The notes: generated by a model from the sequence alone, not told the origin. A DNA stretch of 64,000 nt from Hydrogenophilales bacterium 28-61-23 (GCA_002281555.1 NCGJ01000003.1:1-64000), one strand, 5' to 3'. Shown: positions 18,428-26,756, counted from the stretch's first letter. Made by a program: numbers and translations.

Positions 18428-19083
18428 ACCGCGACTCCTTTATGACCGTTGACCGCACCGTTGTACCAACGCGAACCGAAAGCGGTGAAAGCGTGGAACA
18501 GCTTGGTGAAAGGCAGGAACACCAGCAATAGCTCAACCGTGAGAATGTGTATTGCCAGCATCGTGGTGTAGGGCAACAGCAGATGCTGCACCGCCATCCA
18601 GCCGGTCAGAACAGGCAGGAAGGTCAGCGTCCAGGTAAACCAGTCGCCGAAGGTGCTGAGGTAGCGCTTCACCGGCTTGTTGATGCGATCGACCAGAACC
18701 ACCACCATGGCCGCCAGGGTCACCACGGCGACCAGATCGACGAACTGCGACGGCAATCCCGGCCAGGACAGGCCGGTAAGGTTCTTGATCAGCAGGATGT
18801 GCGGCGCGAACAGGAACACCACGATGGCCAGTCCGATGTGGAAGGTGTAACCGCCGATGTAGCTGACCGGCGACTTCCCGAGCATGCCCTCAGGCGGCAG
18901 CGAGCGCCGAAAAATTGTGTGCCAACCGGAGGCACCGGAAACGCTGCGTGGGGCGGAAAGATCCTTCTTGCGGCCGAGTGAATAGATCTCGAACAGACGC
19001 CAGAACACGCCCAGCAGGAAGATGCCGACGGCGATATCCAGGCCCGGCCCACGAACCCAAGTCAGAAATTGCATGTCATTCAT
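18424..19083 (-). CDS. isp1: Hydrogenase-associated membrane cytochrome b-like protein Isp1
   Basis: The 219-aa membrane protein has about five hydrophobic helices and resembles NarI/DsrM-type b cytochromes. Histidines suited to heme binding lie in helices (YTFHIGLAIV, FAPHILL, LAIHILTV, KLFHAF). It should receive electrons from the periplasmic hydrogenase and pass them to quinone or to Isp2. Start placed at 19083, where GGAG stands 8 bases upstream. The ATG at 19089, overlapping the small-subunit stop, is the alternative. It is followed directly by isp2 with a 4-base overlap. Confidence 0.92.
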   Translation of the reverse strand: MNDMQFLTWVRGPGLDIAVGIFLLGVFWRLFEIYSLGRKKDLSAPRSVSGASGWHTIFRRSLPPEGMLGKSPVSYIGGYTFHIGLAIVVFLFAPHILLIKNLTGLSWPGLPSQFVDLVAVVTLAAMVVVLVDRINKPVKRYLSTFGDWFTWTLTFLPVLTGWMAVQHLLLPYTTMLAIHILTVELLLVFLPFTKLFHAFTAFGSRWYNGAVNGHKGVAV

Positions 19084-19085
19084 GA

Positions 19086-20177
19086 TCATTTCTCCAGATC
19101 GGCCAAAGTGGTCGTCTCATGAGCCGACTTGGCGGCGCTCTTTTTGCCCCGGTTGGCGAAGCTGATCGCCACCCCCGCTGCCGCGCCCGCCACCGCGGCG
19201 GCGGATGCGATCTTTAGCGGGTCGGCCGGCATCGACAGGGCCTTGTAGAAGCCGCCGGCATCCCAGAAGTCGGGCTCGGAACAGCCCAGGCAGCCGTGCC
19301 CGGACTCCACCGGCCAGGAGGTGCCACCGTTCCATTTCACCGTGGCACAGGCGTTGTAGGTGACCGGGCCCTTGCAGCCCAACTCGAACAGACACCAGCC
19401 GTTGCGCGCGCCTTCGTCGTCGAAAGTCTTGGCGAACTTGCCCTGGTCGTAGAACGGGCGGCGATAGCAACGGTCGTGGATGGTTTCTCCGTAGAAGGCT
19501 TTCGGACGGCCTTTGGCATCCATTTCCGGCAGGCTGCCGAAGGTCAGGAAGTGGGCCAGCACACCGGTCATCACGACAGGGATCGGCGGACAACCGGGAA
19601 TGTTGATGATTGGTTTGTCCTTGATGATGTCGGATACCGAGACCGCGCCGGTGGGATTGGGATTGGCTTTCGGGATGCCGCCGTAAGCCGCGCAGGAGCC
19701 CATCGCAACAATCGCGGCGGCGCCCTTGGCAACTTCCTTCAAGGTTTCGAGATTCGATTTGCCAGCGATGCAGGAATAGGCGCCATCCAGCCCGAGCGGG
19801 ATCGAACCATCGACGATCAGCAGATATTTGCCCTCGTTGGCCTTCATCGCCGCATGCAGTGCTTCTTCGGCCTGGTGGCCGGCGGCGGCCATCAGCGTCT
19901 CCTGATAATCGAGCGAGATCGCATCGAAAATAAGCCCTTCCAGTGTGGGCGAATGCGAGCGGGTGATGGATTCGGTACAACCGGTGCATTCCTGGAACGG
20001 CAACCAGATCACCGAAGGCCGCCGGGTTGCCGCCGGGGCGGCGGCCATCGCTTCCGCCATCGCCCGGCCTGCGGCAGGCGGCAGCGCCATCATCGATGCC
20101 AGTGTGGCGCAATATTTCATGAATGCGCGGCGGGTAATGCCCTGCCGCGCGAGCGTGTCGATCAGTGAACCTTGCAT
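19086..20177 (-). CDS. hynS: [NiFe] hydrogenase small subunit, Tat-exported
   Basis: The 363-aa protein opens with a twin-arginine signal (ITRRAFMKYC, RR at 16-17), so the folded heterodimer is exported by Tat. The electron-relay cluster motif ECTGC (C64, C67) and the C-terminal cluster cysteines (DRCYRRPFYDQGKF, ELGCKGP, GCLGCSEPDFWD) are intact. A hydrophobic stretch near residues 325-343 (IASAAAVAGAAAGVAISF) can anchor it in the membrane. CAGGAGG lies 9 bases before the ATG. It is followed by isp1, the arrangement that marks the group 1e (Isp-type) uptake hydrogenases. Confidence 0.97.
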   Translation of the reverse strand: MQGSLIDTLARQGITRRAFMKYCATLASMMALPPAAGRAMAEAMAAAPAATRRPSVIWLPFQECTGCTESITRSHSPTLEGLIFDAISLDYQETLMAAAGHQAEEALHAAMKANEGKYLLIVDGSIPLGLDGAYSCIAGKSNLETLKEVAKGAAAIVAMGSCAAYGGIPKANPNPTGAVSVSDIIKDKPIINIPGCPPIPVVMTGVLAHFLTFGSLPEMDAKGRPKAFYGETIHDRCYRRPFYDQGKFAKTFDDEGARNGWCLFELGCKGPVTYNACATVKWNGGTSWPVESGHGCLGCSEPDFWDAGGFYKALSMPADPLKIASAAAVAGAAAGVAISFANRGKKSAAKSAHETTTLADLEK

Positions 20178-20244
20178 GATGCTTTGCCTCCTGAGCCGGA
20201 AAACAATCGCTTAAATCACAACCGCCCTACACAACGCCTTTGCT

Positions 20245-20676
20245 TCAGCTTAGATCAGAAATCAGCAAATCAAGATGCTCTAATCCTGTTTGCACGTCAT
20301 CCGGATGCGCTTTCAGCAACTCCGGGAAGTAGGTCACTTCGATGAATTCGGAAACAACCGCCCCCGTTTCATTCCGGTGCGTGACCCACCAGACACCGGG
20401 ACAGACCGTCTCGCTCAGCGTCGACTCGCCTTCCGCCTCCAGCGTCGCGGCAACCTGGCCTTGGCCCAGCGTTTCGCGCAGCCAGTCGAGATCGGCCGGC
20501 GTCAACGGCAGCGCGCGCAAATCGATCGCGGACGACTCGCCCGAAGCGAGCAAACGGCGCGCAAGTTCGGCAATTTCGCGCAGCAGCACCGGCGCATTGC
20601 CGGACAAACCGGCTTCGTCGCCACTTTGTTTGGCGGCGGCATTGATGACGACGATGGGGATGGCATCAAGCGGCAT
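20245..20676 (-). CDS. HupH/HyaF-like hydrogenase expression/formation protein
   Basis: The 143-aa protein matches the C-terminal domain of HupH/HyaF. It has AIDLRALPLTPADLDWLRETLGQGQV, then the acid stretch to CPGVWWVTHRNETG and FIEVTYFPELLKAH. HupH-type proteins act in maturation of the small subunit of uptake hydrogenases. It appears to be a single-domain version, shorter than classic HupH (about 280 aa). Start at 20676, overlapping the hupD stop by 11 bases; an upstream extension to 20739 would lie inside hupD. A 67-base gap follows before hynS. Confidence 0.82.
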   Translation of the reverse strand: MPLDAIPIVVINAAAKQSGDEAGLSGNAPVLLREIAELARRLLASGESSAIDLRALPLTPADLDWLRETLGQGQVAATLEAEGESTLSETVCPGVWWVTHRNETGAVVSEFIEVTYFPELLKAHPDDVQTGLEHLDLLISDLS

Positions 20677-21151
20677 GGTTCCAGTCCTTGAGCAATTCGA
20701 GGATGGCTCTGCATACCGGCGCAATCGCCGCCGCGACAATGGGAGTCGGCTGTTCGCCCCAATCGACGATAGCGGGCTGTATGGCGAACATCGCGCGTTG
20801 TTGCGGCCAGTGGCCAGCCAGAATGGCGATGGCGCGCAAATCGGTGAGGCCGACTTCGTGAACGGTGGATTTGCGATTGCCCATCAGAAAAGCATCCATT
20901 TCCTCGCCCTGAAACAGTTTCCATGCGCCGGGCGCGGCTTGGATATTGGCGGCATCGACCACGATCAGCGCATCGGCTTCCTCGATCGGGCCCGCCAGCG
21001 TGAACGACAACGTACCGCCATCGAGCAGGGTGATATTGGAAAAATCGGCGGGGAAATCGGCAAGGCTGGATTCAAGCGCTTGCAAAACATGGATACCGAC
21101 GCCTTCGTCGGTCAGCAGGGTGTTGCCTATGCCCAGAATCAGGGTTCGCAT
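20666..21151 (-). CDS. hupD: Hydrogenase maturation endopeptidase HupD/HyaD
   Basis: The 161-aa protease clips the C-terminal extension of the large subunit after nickel insertion. The family N-terminus RTLILGIGNTLLTDEGVG is present. The three nickel-sensing residues, by analogy with HybD, fall at E16, D66 (VVDAANI) and H98 (VHEVGL). It is the first gene of the long minus-strand run, and its 3' end overlaps the HupH-like gene. Its likely target, a 15-residue tail after H580 of the large subunit, is encoded in the same operon. Confidence 0.95.
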   Translation of the reverse strand: MRTLILGIGNTLLTDEGVGIHVLQALESSLADFPADFSNITLLDGGTLSFTLAGPIEEADALIVVDAANIQAAPGAWKLFQGEEMDAFLMGNRKSTVHEVGLTDLRAIAILAGHWPQQRAMFAIQPAIVDWGEQPTPIVAAAIAPVCRAILELLKDWNHAA

Positions 21152-21304
21152 GATGGTTTGATGCTAGCCCCCAGCCGCTGCATTAACAACCCGAAAGACG
21201 CTCAAACCGCTGATTTACAATCACTTTCAAGCAACATTCAGAACCATCCCGCCTTCATTCGATCACTTATACTGATCGGCCCAAGCAAGAATTCGACACC
21301 CACC

Positions 21305-21535
21305 ATGTGCCTCGCCATTCCCATGTGCATCACCGCGGTCGATGGTCTCAACGCGCGTTGCGAGGCGCGCGGCATCTATCGCGACATATCGCTGTTCATG
21401 CTGCAGGACGACTTGCCTGTAATCGGGGATTTCGTGATGGTCAGCGTGGGCCAGGCGGTGCGCAAGGTCAGCCCGGAAGATGCCCGCCTGTCTTGGGAAC
21501 TGTACGATCTGATCCTGGCGGAAACACCGAACTAA
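21305..21535 (+). CDS. hypC: HypC/HupF-family hydrogenase maturation chaperone
   Basis: The 76-aa protein begins MCLAIPMCITAVDGLNARCE. The essential Cys2 and the MCLAIP motif of HypC are present, with the OB-like core GDFVMVSVGQAVRKVS. HypC carries the Fe(CN)2CO precursor together with HypD and binds the immature large subunit. It is transcribed away from hupD, with 153 bases between the starts. Other hyp genes (A, B, D, E, F) are absent from this window and must lie elsewhere. A copy near the structural genes could be the HupF-like specialised paralogue. Confidence 0.92.
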   Translation: MCLAIPMCITAVDGLNARCEARGIYRDISLFMLQDDLPVIGDFVMVSVGQAVRKVSPEDARLSWELYDLILAETPN

Positions 21536-21553
21536 CCGCCTTTCGAGCCCGGC

Positions 21554-21841
21554 TTAATTCGCGCGGGACTCACCCTGCTCAGTTTCGGTATCGAATTCGG
21601 CGCGCACCGAATCGAGCGCATCCTTCAACGTTTCTTCGCTCAGTGCATTCAGGTTTTCCGCCAACATTTCGGCGGCATCGATGGTGTCCTGATCATCCGG
21701 CAAGTTGTCGGCGTCCAGATTTGCCACCAGCACGGCGGCGGCGCCTGTCACCTGTAACAACTTCTGGCGTTCGCCCATCAGTAATTCGACTTCTTCGCGC
21801 AGAAGACGGATTTCCTGGTCATTCAAAGCATGCACGGTCAT
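21554..21841 (-). CDS. Unrecognised small acidic protein
   Basis: The 95-aa protein is not assigned to a family. It starts MTVHALNDQEIRLLREEVELL, predicted helical. An alanine-rich middle (VTGAAAVLVANLDADNLP) and a very acidic C-terminal half (DTIDAAEMLAENLNALSEET) follow. No signal peptide, membrane segment or cysteine is present. A GGAG lies upstream of the ATG. It is convergent with hypC and divergent from the HD-GYP gene, with only 29 bases between the two starts, so the promoters must overlap or one gene lacks its own. Confidence 0.65.
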   Translation of the reverse strand: MTVHALNDQEIRLLREEVELLMGERQKLLQVTGAAAVLVANLDADNLPDDQDTIDAAEMLAENLNALSEETLKDALDSVRAEFDTETEQGESRAN

Positions 21842-21870
21842 GTTGGGACTCCCACGGTTGCGTTCGTTGC

Positions 21871-23001
21871 ATGATACTCCGGGCTATCCATGTTGCTTGC
21901 ATCGAACTTGCCTTGCTGCGTCCCATTCAACTTGACCCCGCGCTGATTGGTCGTCCGCTGCCCCGCGATTTGTTCAGCGAATCCGGCGTACTCCTGGCGG
22001 GTGCCGGCATGCTGCTGGCCGATGAAGCGCACTTCCAGAAACTGGCTTCACGTCCGCTCTACCAAATAGCGGAGGTGGAGACGAACTCGGAGTCGGATCG
22101 ACCGCCGCAAAGGCTGCATGAACTCGGAAAATATACGGCGTCTCTGCTGGCGGGCCCGCGGCAGGGACTCTCCGAGGAGGAATTACGCTTGCTGGCGCGC
22201 GCATTCCTGGCATTGTTTCGCGCCGATCCGGATGCCTGCCTCGGCTACCCCCGCCTCGCGCCGATTGCACCGCCCTGTCTCGCTCACAGTCTGAATGTAT
22301 TGTTCATCGCCGTGCTGCTGGCCGATCAACTGGATTTATCCGAGGCGCAGACAGAGAGTCTGGCCGCCGCAGCGCTGACCATGAATAGCGCGGACATCCC
22401 GCTGCATGAACGTCTGCATAAAAACCTGGGCTTCGCTTCCAACGAGGATTGGGTCAGCTTGCGCGCGCATCCAGCGCAAGCGGCAACCCTGCTGGAGCAG
22501 GCTGGCGTGACCGACCAAGACTGGCTCTATAGTGTGCGGCAGCATCACGAAAACATGGATGGCAGCGGCTATCCGGCCAAATTGGCCGGTGCGCAGATCA
22601 GCCTCGCTGCGCGAATTCTGCATGTTGCGGATGTCTATTGCGCAAAGGTCAACGGCCGTTACTATCACCCGCCGAAAGCATCGAATTTCGCCTTCAGAGA
22701 ATTGTTCGGCGAGGAACGCGCCCACCTGGATACCCAGATAGCCACCGTGCTGCTGGGCCGTATCGGACTCTATCCGCCCGGCACGCTGGTGCGTTTGGCG
22801 AATCGGGAAAATGCCTGCATCACCCGGCTGGGCCGACACGGCAAAATCCATTTTGCGACCAGTTTCATGGATGCACGCGGTCGGGCACTCGACGCTCCGA
22901 GAGAGCGCAACCTGGAAACCCGCGCCTATGCCGTACAGAGCCTGATCGATGTCGATCCGGCCTGGCCGAACATCAACTGGCCCCTGCTCTGGGGCTACTA
23001 G
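21871..23001 (+). CDS. HD-GYP-family protein with a degenerate HD motif
   Basis: The 376-aa protein has a C-terminal HD-GYP domain. Recognisable residues are H139, H200, the HHE at 225-227, the GYP of GSGYP at 233-235, and D254 in HVADVY. The defining HD pair is missing: where HDIGK is expected the protein has M171-N172-S-A-D. HD-GYP enzymes hydrolyse cyclic di-GMP with a two- or three-metal site, so activity here is doubtful and a binding role is possible. An N-terminal region of about 130 residues is of the kind often paired with HD-GYP domains. The start at 21871 is where similarity begins; the frame is open upstream through hypC, but in a different phase. Confidence 0.85.
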   Translation: MILRAIHVACIELALLRPIQLDPALIGRPLPRDLFSESGVLLAGAGMLLADEAHFQKLASRPLYQIAEVETNSESDRPPQRLHELGKYTASLLAGPRQGLSEEELRLLARAFLALFRADPDACLGYPRLAPIAPPCLAHSLNVLFIAVLLADQLDLSEAQTESLAAAALTMNSADIPLHERLHKNLGFASNEDWVSLRAHPAQAATLLEQAGVTDQDWLYSVRQHHENMDGSGYPAKLAGAQISLAARILHVADVYCAKVNGRYYHPPKASNFAFRELFGEERAHLDTQIATVLLGRIGLYPPGTLVRLANRENACITRLGRHGKIHFATSFMDARGRALDAPRERNLETRAYAVQSLIDVDPAWPNINWPLLWGY

Positions 23002-23009
23002 GACTAGAC

Positions 23010-23855
23010 ATGTCGCTTACCCCCTACGTCTTCGACGCCACGCGCGAAAATTTCGATTCGCTGATCCTCGGCAACTCCACGCGCGGCCTGGTGCTGGCGC
23101 ATTTCTGGTCGCCCAAGGCCGGGCCCTGCATGGTACTGATGCCCAGACTGGTGAAACTGGCGGCGGAATATGGCGGCCGCTTCCTGCTGGTCATGGTCAA
23201 CACCGAAGAACTCGGCCAACGCGCGCGCGGGCTGGGCATCACCAGCGTGCCAACGGTGAAATTCTTCCTGCGCGGCGAAACTGTCCACACCATCCACGGC
23301 GCCGAAAGCGACGCCACCTTCCACGCCGCGCTAAGCCGGTTTCTGGCCAACGACCAGGACAGGCTGCGCATGGGCGCATTACGCATGCACCAGGACGGCG
23401 ATACCGAAGGGGCGATTGCGTTACTGGCGCGGATCGCGGTGGAAGACCCGGCCGACCTGGCGGTAGCCGCCGATCTGGCGAAACTATTGACCCTGGCCGG
23501 CCGGCCGGATGAAGCGCTGGCGCTACTTGCCGCCTTGCCGGCGCCGGCACGCGCTCAGGCCGGCATCGCCCCGCTGCTGGCTCACCTTGAGTTGATCGAA
23601 GCGGCCAATCAAAACCCGCTGGAAGATGCCACTGGCACCGACACGCCCGCTTCCCGCCTGAGCCATGCGGCGCAAGCCCTGTTTGAAGATCAGCCGGAAC
23701 AGGCGCTGACCGAACTGCTGGAACTCGCGCGGCAAGCGCCCGATTTTCGCGACGATATCGGTCGCCGCGCGATGCTGGCCCTGTTCGGCATGCTGGGTGG
23801 CGAGCATGAACTGACGCGACGGTTTCGCGCCCGCCTGGCCGAACTCTCCGTCTGA
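23010..23855 (+). CDS. cnoX: CnoX/YbbN-like thioredoxin-TPR protein
   Basis: The 281-aa protein has an N-terminal thioredoxin fold (FWSPKAGPCMVLMPRLVKLA through GITSVPTVKFFLRGE). Helical TPR-like repeats follow (EGAIALLARIAVEDPADLAV, PEQALTELLELARQAPDF). This layout is that of YbbN/CnoX, a chaperedoxin that protects clients and hands them to GroEL. The usual CGPC site reads A-G-P-C: the first cysteine is missing, as in E. coli YbbN (SxxC), so disulfide reductase activity is unlikely. It starts 8 bases after the HD-GYP gene and overlaps the next gene by one base. Confidence 0.87.
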   Translation: MSLTPYVFDATRENFDSLILGNSTRGLVLAHFWSPKAGPCMVLMPRLVKLAAEYGGRFLLVMVNTEELGQRARGLGITSVPTVKFFLRGETVHTIHGAESDATFHAALSRFLANDQDRLRMGALRMHQDGDTEGAIALLARIAVEDPADLAVAADLAKLLTLAGRPDEALALLAALPAPARAQAGIAPLLAHLELIEAANQNPLEDATGTDTPASRLSHAAQALFEDQPEQALTELLELARQAPDFRDDIGRRAMLALFGMLGGEHELTRRFRARLAELSV

Positions 23856-24604
23856 TGGATACATGGCGCGCTGACTTCGCGGGTCTGCCCGCCTTCCACC
23901 ATTTGACGCCCTGGATCAACCGTATCAGCGGCGCACACTGGACAGACCTCGCCGCGCTCAACGCACTCGCCGAACACCGGAATCTGCGCAATGCCTTGGA
24001 GCTACCTGTGCGCTTTGCGCCACAAACCAGCCGTTGCGGCCAGCACGAATATGAAATCGGCATTTACCGCAACGGCCAGGTGCCCAGCCGCGAGCGCAAC
24101 TGGCACGATTTGTTCAACGCGCTGACCTGGCTGGCTTTTCCAGCCACGAAAGCGGCGTTGAACGCGGTGCATCACGCGGTCTTGCCGCAAGGGAAAAACC
24201 GCACGCCGGCATCGGATGCGGCCACATTGTTCGACGAAAGTGGCCTGGTGCTGGTTGGCGAAGATGAGTCGCTCGCGGAGTTGCTGGCCGCGCGTCGCTG
24301 GCGGAAGGCATTCGTGCTGCGTCGGAACGATTGGCGACAGGTCAAAGCCTATGTCGTCGGCCATGCCATCCTGGAAAAACTGCTGACGCCCTGGCCTGGA
24401 ATCACGGCCAAATGCCTGTTTGTAAAAATGCCCGCGGATACCGCGCCGGACAAGCTTGACTCGGCTATCGCAGAACGCTGGCGGGCAACGGCCAGCCCGG
24501 TTCCCGCCGAGTTGTTTCCCGTGCCCGTGCTTGGGCTGCCGGGCTGGTGGCCGGCCAATGAAAAGGCCGAGTTCTACGCCGACACAAAGGTGTTTCGGCC
24601 ATAG
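23855..24604 (+). CDS. DUF3025 protein
   Basis: The 249-aa protein shows the DUF3025 block YEIGIYRNGQVPSRERNWHDLFNALTW followed by FPATKAALNAVHHA. The arrangement of His, Asn and Trp is conserved in the family, but no reaction is known. No signal peptide or membrane helix is visible. The start codon overlaps the stop of the preceding CnoX-like gene (TGATGG), so the two are translationally coupled. The family is common in beta- and gammaproteobacteria. Confidence 0.85.
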   Translation: MDTWRADFAGLPAFHHLTPWINRISGAHWTDLAALNALAEHRNLRNALELPVRFAPQTSRCGQHEYEIGIYRNGQVPSRERNWHDLFNALTWLAFPATKAALNAVHHAVLPQGKNRTPASDAATLFDESGLVLVGEDESLAELLAARRWRKAFVLRRNDWRQVKAYVVGHAILEKLLTPWPGITAKCLFVKMPADTAPDKLDSAIAERWRATASPVPAELFPVPVLGLPGWWPANEKAEFYADTKVFRP

Positions 24605-24662
24605 GTGTTTCGCCCATCCGCCGGACCAGCCCGAAGCAGACGCGCCGCGCCAGTCGGCCGAC

Positions 24663-25220
24663 TCAGTTGTGGACCGTGACCGGTGGCGTATTGCAGGCTT
24701 CGCCTGGCTCGGTGGGGACTTCCCGGACTTCGAAGGTCATCGCTGCCAGGTCGATCAGGATGTAGCTGGGCTTCGCGCCGACGCCGCCGACGGTGCCCGG
24801 ATTAAGCAGATGCGTGATGCCGCCGCGCACATTGTCGATACATTGAATGCTGGCTTTGTGGTCATGCCCGCAGCAAACCAGATCGTAGTCGCCGGTGAGC
24901 GCCAAGGCTGCGGCGTAATGCGGGTAATGGACCAGAAAAATAGTGCGTCCGCCCAGATGCAGCACGGCATCCTGGCCGTGGTAGCGCACCACGCTATCCG
25001 GTTCATGCGACAGCTTGGACATCGCATAGAGATCGCCGGTGTTGTTGCCGTGGATGACATGCACCGGTAATTCAAATTTTTTCAGCACGCGCAACGTCGT
25101 CGGCGCGACCACATCACCGCAATGCAGTACGGCTTCGACACCCCGCGCTTGAGCATCCTGAACGGCATGTTCAAGCAGACGACGGTTATCGTGGCTATCG
25201 GAAAGGAGGCAAATTTTCAC
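24663..25220 (-). CDS. Metallophosphoesterase, YfcE/MJ0936 family
   Basis: The 185-aa protein has the calcineurin-like motif series of small phosphodiesterases: D8-S-H (LLSDSHDN), GD at VLHCGDVV, GNN at VIHGNNTGD, H at FLVHYPHY, and GHDHK at CCGHDHKAS, followed by NPGTVGG. Members hydrolyse artificial phosphodiesters with Mn; the natural substrate is unknown. Full length. It lies on the minus strand after ppa, with a hairpin between the two, so the genes may be separate units. Confidence 0.9.
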   Translation of the reverse strand: MKICLLSDSHDNRRLLEHAVQDAQARGVEAVLHCGDVVAPTTLRVLKKFELPVHVIHGNNTGDLYAMSKLSHEPDSVVRYHGQDAVLHLGGRTIFLVHYPHYAAALALTGDYDLVCCGHDHKASIQCIDNVRGGITHLLNPGTVGGVGAKPSYILIDLAAMTFEVREVPTEPGEACNTPPVTVHN

Positions 25221-25258
25221 GGCGCGTTTTCAAGATCAGGTGGCTATGCAAACAAATC

Positions 25259-25287
25259 GGGGCGTGGATCCATCGGACCCACGCCCC
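25259..25287 (-). terminator. Probable terminator hairpin after ppa
   Basis: GGGGCGTGG (25259-25267) pairs perfectly with CCACGCCCC (25279-25287) around an 11-base loop. On the minus strand it follows the ppa stop by 17 bases and is trailed by GATTTGTTT, a weak U-rich tract. Confidence 0.6.
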
Positions 25288-25304
25288 GGCAACATCAGCC
25301 AGTT

Positions 25305-25853
25305 TCAGAACATCGGCTTTTCCGGGGCCGCCTTGTAACGCTCGACGCCGGCGATGATTTCCGCCCGGGCGCCATCGATGCCAACCCAACCTTCCACCTT
25401 GACCCATTTGCCGGGCTCCAGATCCTTGTAGTGCTCGAAGAAGTGGGCAATCTGTTTGAGCAGCAACTGCGGCAAATCGTCGGGCGACTGGATGTGCGAG
25501 TAGAGACTGGTCAGTTTGTCGACCGGCACCGCGATGACTTTGGCATCGATACCGGCTTCATCCGTCATCTTCAACATGCCGACCGGCCTGCAGCGCACCA
25601 CCACACCGGTAATCAATGGAATCGGCGTCACCACCAACACGTCGACCGGATCGCCATCTTCCGACAAGGTATGCGGCACATAGCCGTAATTGCACGGGTA
25701 ATGCATGGCCGTGGACATGAAACGGTCGACGAACATTGCGCCGGTATCCTTATCCAGCTCGTACTTGATCGGCTCGCCGTGAGCCGGGATTTCGATAATG
25801 ACGTTGATGTCATCGGGCACGTTGCGGCCGGTCGGAACGCGGTCGAGAATCAT
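25305..25853 (-). CDS. ppa: Inorganic pyrophosphatase (family I)
   Basis: The 182-aa soluble enzyme hydrolyses pyrophosphate to phosphate and so drives biosynthesis. Family I motifs are present: the [20 protein letters not shown] stretch, NYGYVPHT, the catalytic signature [10 protein letters not shown] (Mg-binding aspartates), and KVEGWVG near the C-terminus. The length matches bacterial hexameric enzymes. The ATG at 25853 is followed directly by the family N-terminus. Confidence 0.97.
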   Translation of the reverse strand: MILDRVPTGRNVPDDINVIIEIPAHGEPIKYELDKDTGAMFVDRFMSTAMHYPCNYGYVPHTLSEDGDPVDVLVVTPIPLITGVVVRCRPVGMLKMTDEAGIDAKVIAVPVDKLTSLYSHIQSPDDLPQLLLKQIAHFFEHYKDLEPGKWVKVEGWVGIDGARAEIIAGVERYKAAPEKPMF

Positions 25854-25941
25854 GGGTTGTCCTTAAGAAATGGGGCGATGCCGGATTATAGCCAGAGGCC
25901 TCTGTTACACTTTTGGCAACTGTCCACCAACCCCGCATGCC

Positions 25942-26235
25942 ATGTCTGAACGATCTACCGGAGAAGTTGTGATACGAGGCGTAACCCTTCAAGGCCGCCA
26001 ATTCCGCCCAAGCGACTGGGCGGATCGTTTGGCCAGCGTCCTATCGCATGTCGGGCCCGACAACCGCTTGAACTATTCCCCGAACGTCTGCCCGGTTACC
26101 CGCGCCGGCGTGCGCTGTGTCGTGATCAATACCGATCTGGAACTGCAAGACAGCCGGGTATTCAAGTTTCTGATGGACTTTGCCCATGAAAACGATCTGG
26201 AAGTCATTCCAGGCCGCCAAACCGCTCGGACCTAG
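25942..26235 (+). CDS. DUF3579 protein
   Basis: The 97-aa protein matches DUF3579, a small family found mainly in betaproteobacteria: GRQFRPSDWADRLASVLS, YSPNVCPVTRAGVRCVVINTDL and FLMDFAHENDLEV. Function is unknown. No signal peptide or membrane segment is visible. Start at 25942; an upstream in-frame start at 25870 would lie in the ppa promoter region and is unlike the family. A strong bidirectional terminator follows. Confidence 0.88.
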   Translation: MSERSTGEVVIRGVTLQGRQFRPSDWADRLASVLSHVGPDNRLNYSPNVCPVTRAGVRCVVINTDLELQDSRVFKFLMDFAHENDLEVIPGRQTART

Positions 26236-26270
26236 CCATTGGGCCAATGGGCGCAATAATTCGCGCCTGA

Positions 26271-26306
26271 AAACAAAACCGCCCGGCATGCCGGGCGGTT
26301 TTGTTT
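26271..26306. terminator. Bidirectional rho-independent terminator
   Basis: A perfect 36-base palindrome (18 + 18) with an ACCGCCCGGC core and A/T tracts at both ends. It lies between the converging DUF3579 gene and rpsT and can serve both. Confidence 0.9.
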
Positions 26307-26320
26307 AATCTTGCGGAAAA

Positions 26321-26587
26321 TCAGGCGGCCATCGCCTTGATCGCGCCAGACAGACGGCTCTTGTGACGCGCGGCCTTGTTCTTGTGAACAATGTTCTTGT
26401 CAGCCAGGCTGTCGATCACGCTCATGTTTTCATTCAGCAAGGCTTGGGCGGCAACCTTGTCGCCCGCTTCAATCGCCTTGCGGACTTTTTTCACCGCAGT
26501 GCGGTAAGCCGAACGCTGGGCCATGTTATGCAGGCGAAGCACTGCGGACTGACGGGCACGTTTTTTTGCCTGGGCACTATTAGCCAT
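26321..26587 (-). CDS. rpsT: 30S ribosomal protein S20
   Basis: The 88-aa basic helical protein begins [21 protein letters not shown] and ends [16 protein letters not shown], typical of S20, which binds 16S rRNA in the small subunit. AAGGAG lies 7 bases before the ATG at 26587. The open frame extends upstream to 26971, but that part has no similarity. It is divergent from murJ, a common arrangement in proteobacteria. Confidence 0.97.
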   Translation of the reverse strand: MANSAQAKKRARQSAVLRLHNMAQRSAYRTAVKKVRKAIEAGDKVAAQALLNENMSVIDSLADKNIVHKNKAARHKSRLSGAIKAMAA

Positions 26588-26756
26588 ACAGGAACTCCTT
26601 GGAAATCTGGACGCTACGAGAAGCCGCGCATCATACCGGCCTGCTTTGCCTGAAGCAAGCGAACAGAGTGGTTTACCCGGGTTTTCTACCGCGACCGCAG
26701 TCCATTCGTTACCATGCCGCGACCTTTTCCCGATTTCTCCTGAAGCGTCCCATTCG

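Noticed and set aside
21307-21870. N-terminal extension of the HD-GYP protein up to 21307
   Set aside because: The open frame passes through hypC in another phase and antisense to the 95-aa gene, and has no similarity to the family.
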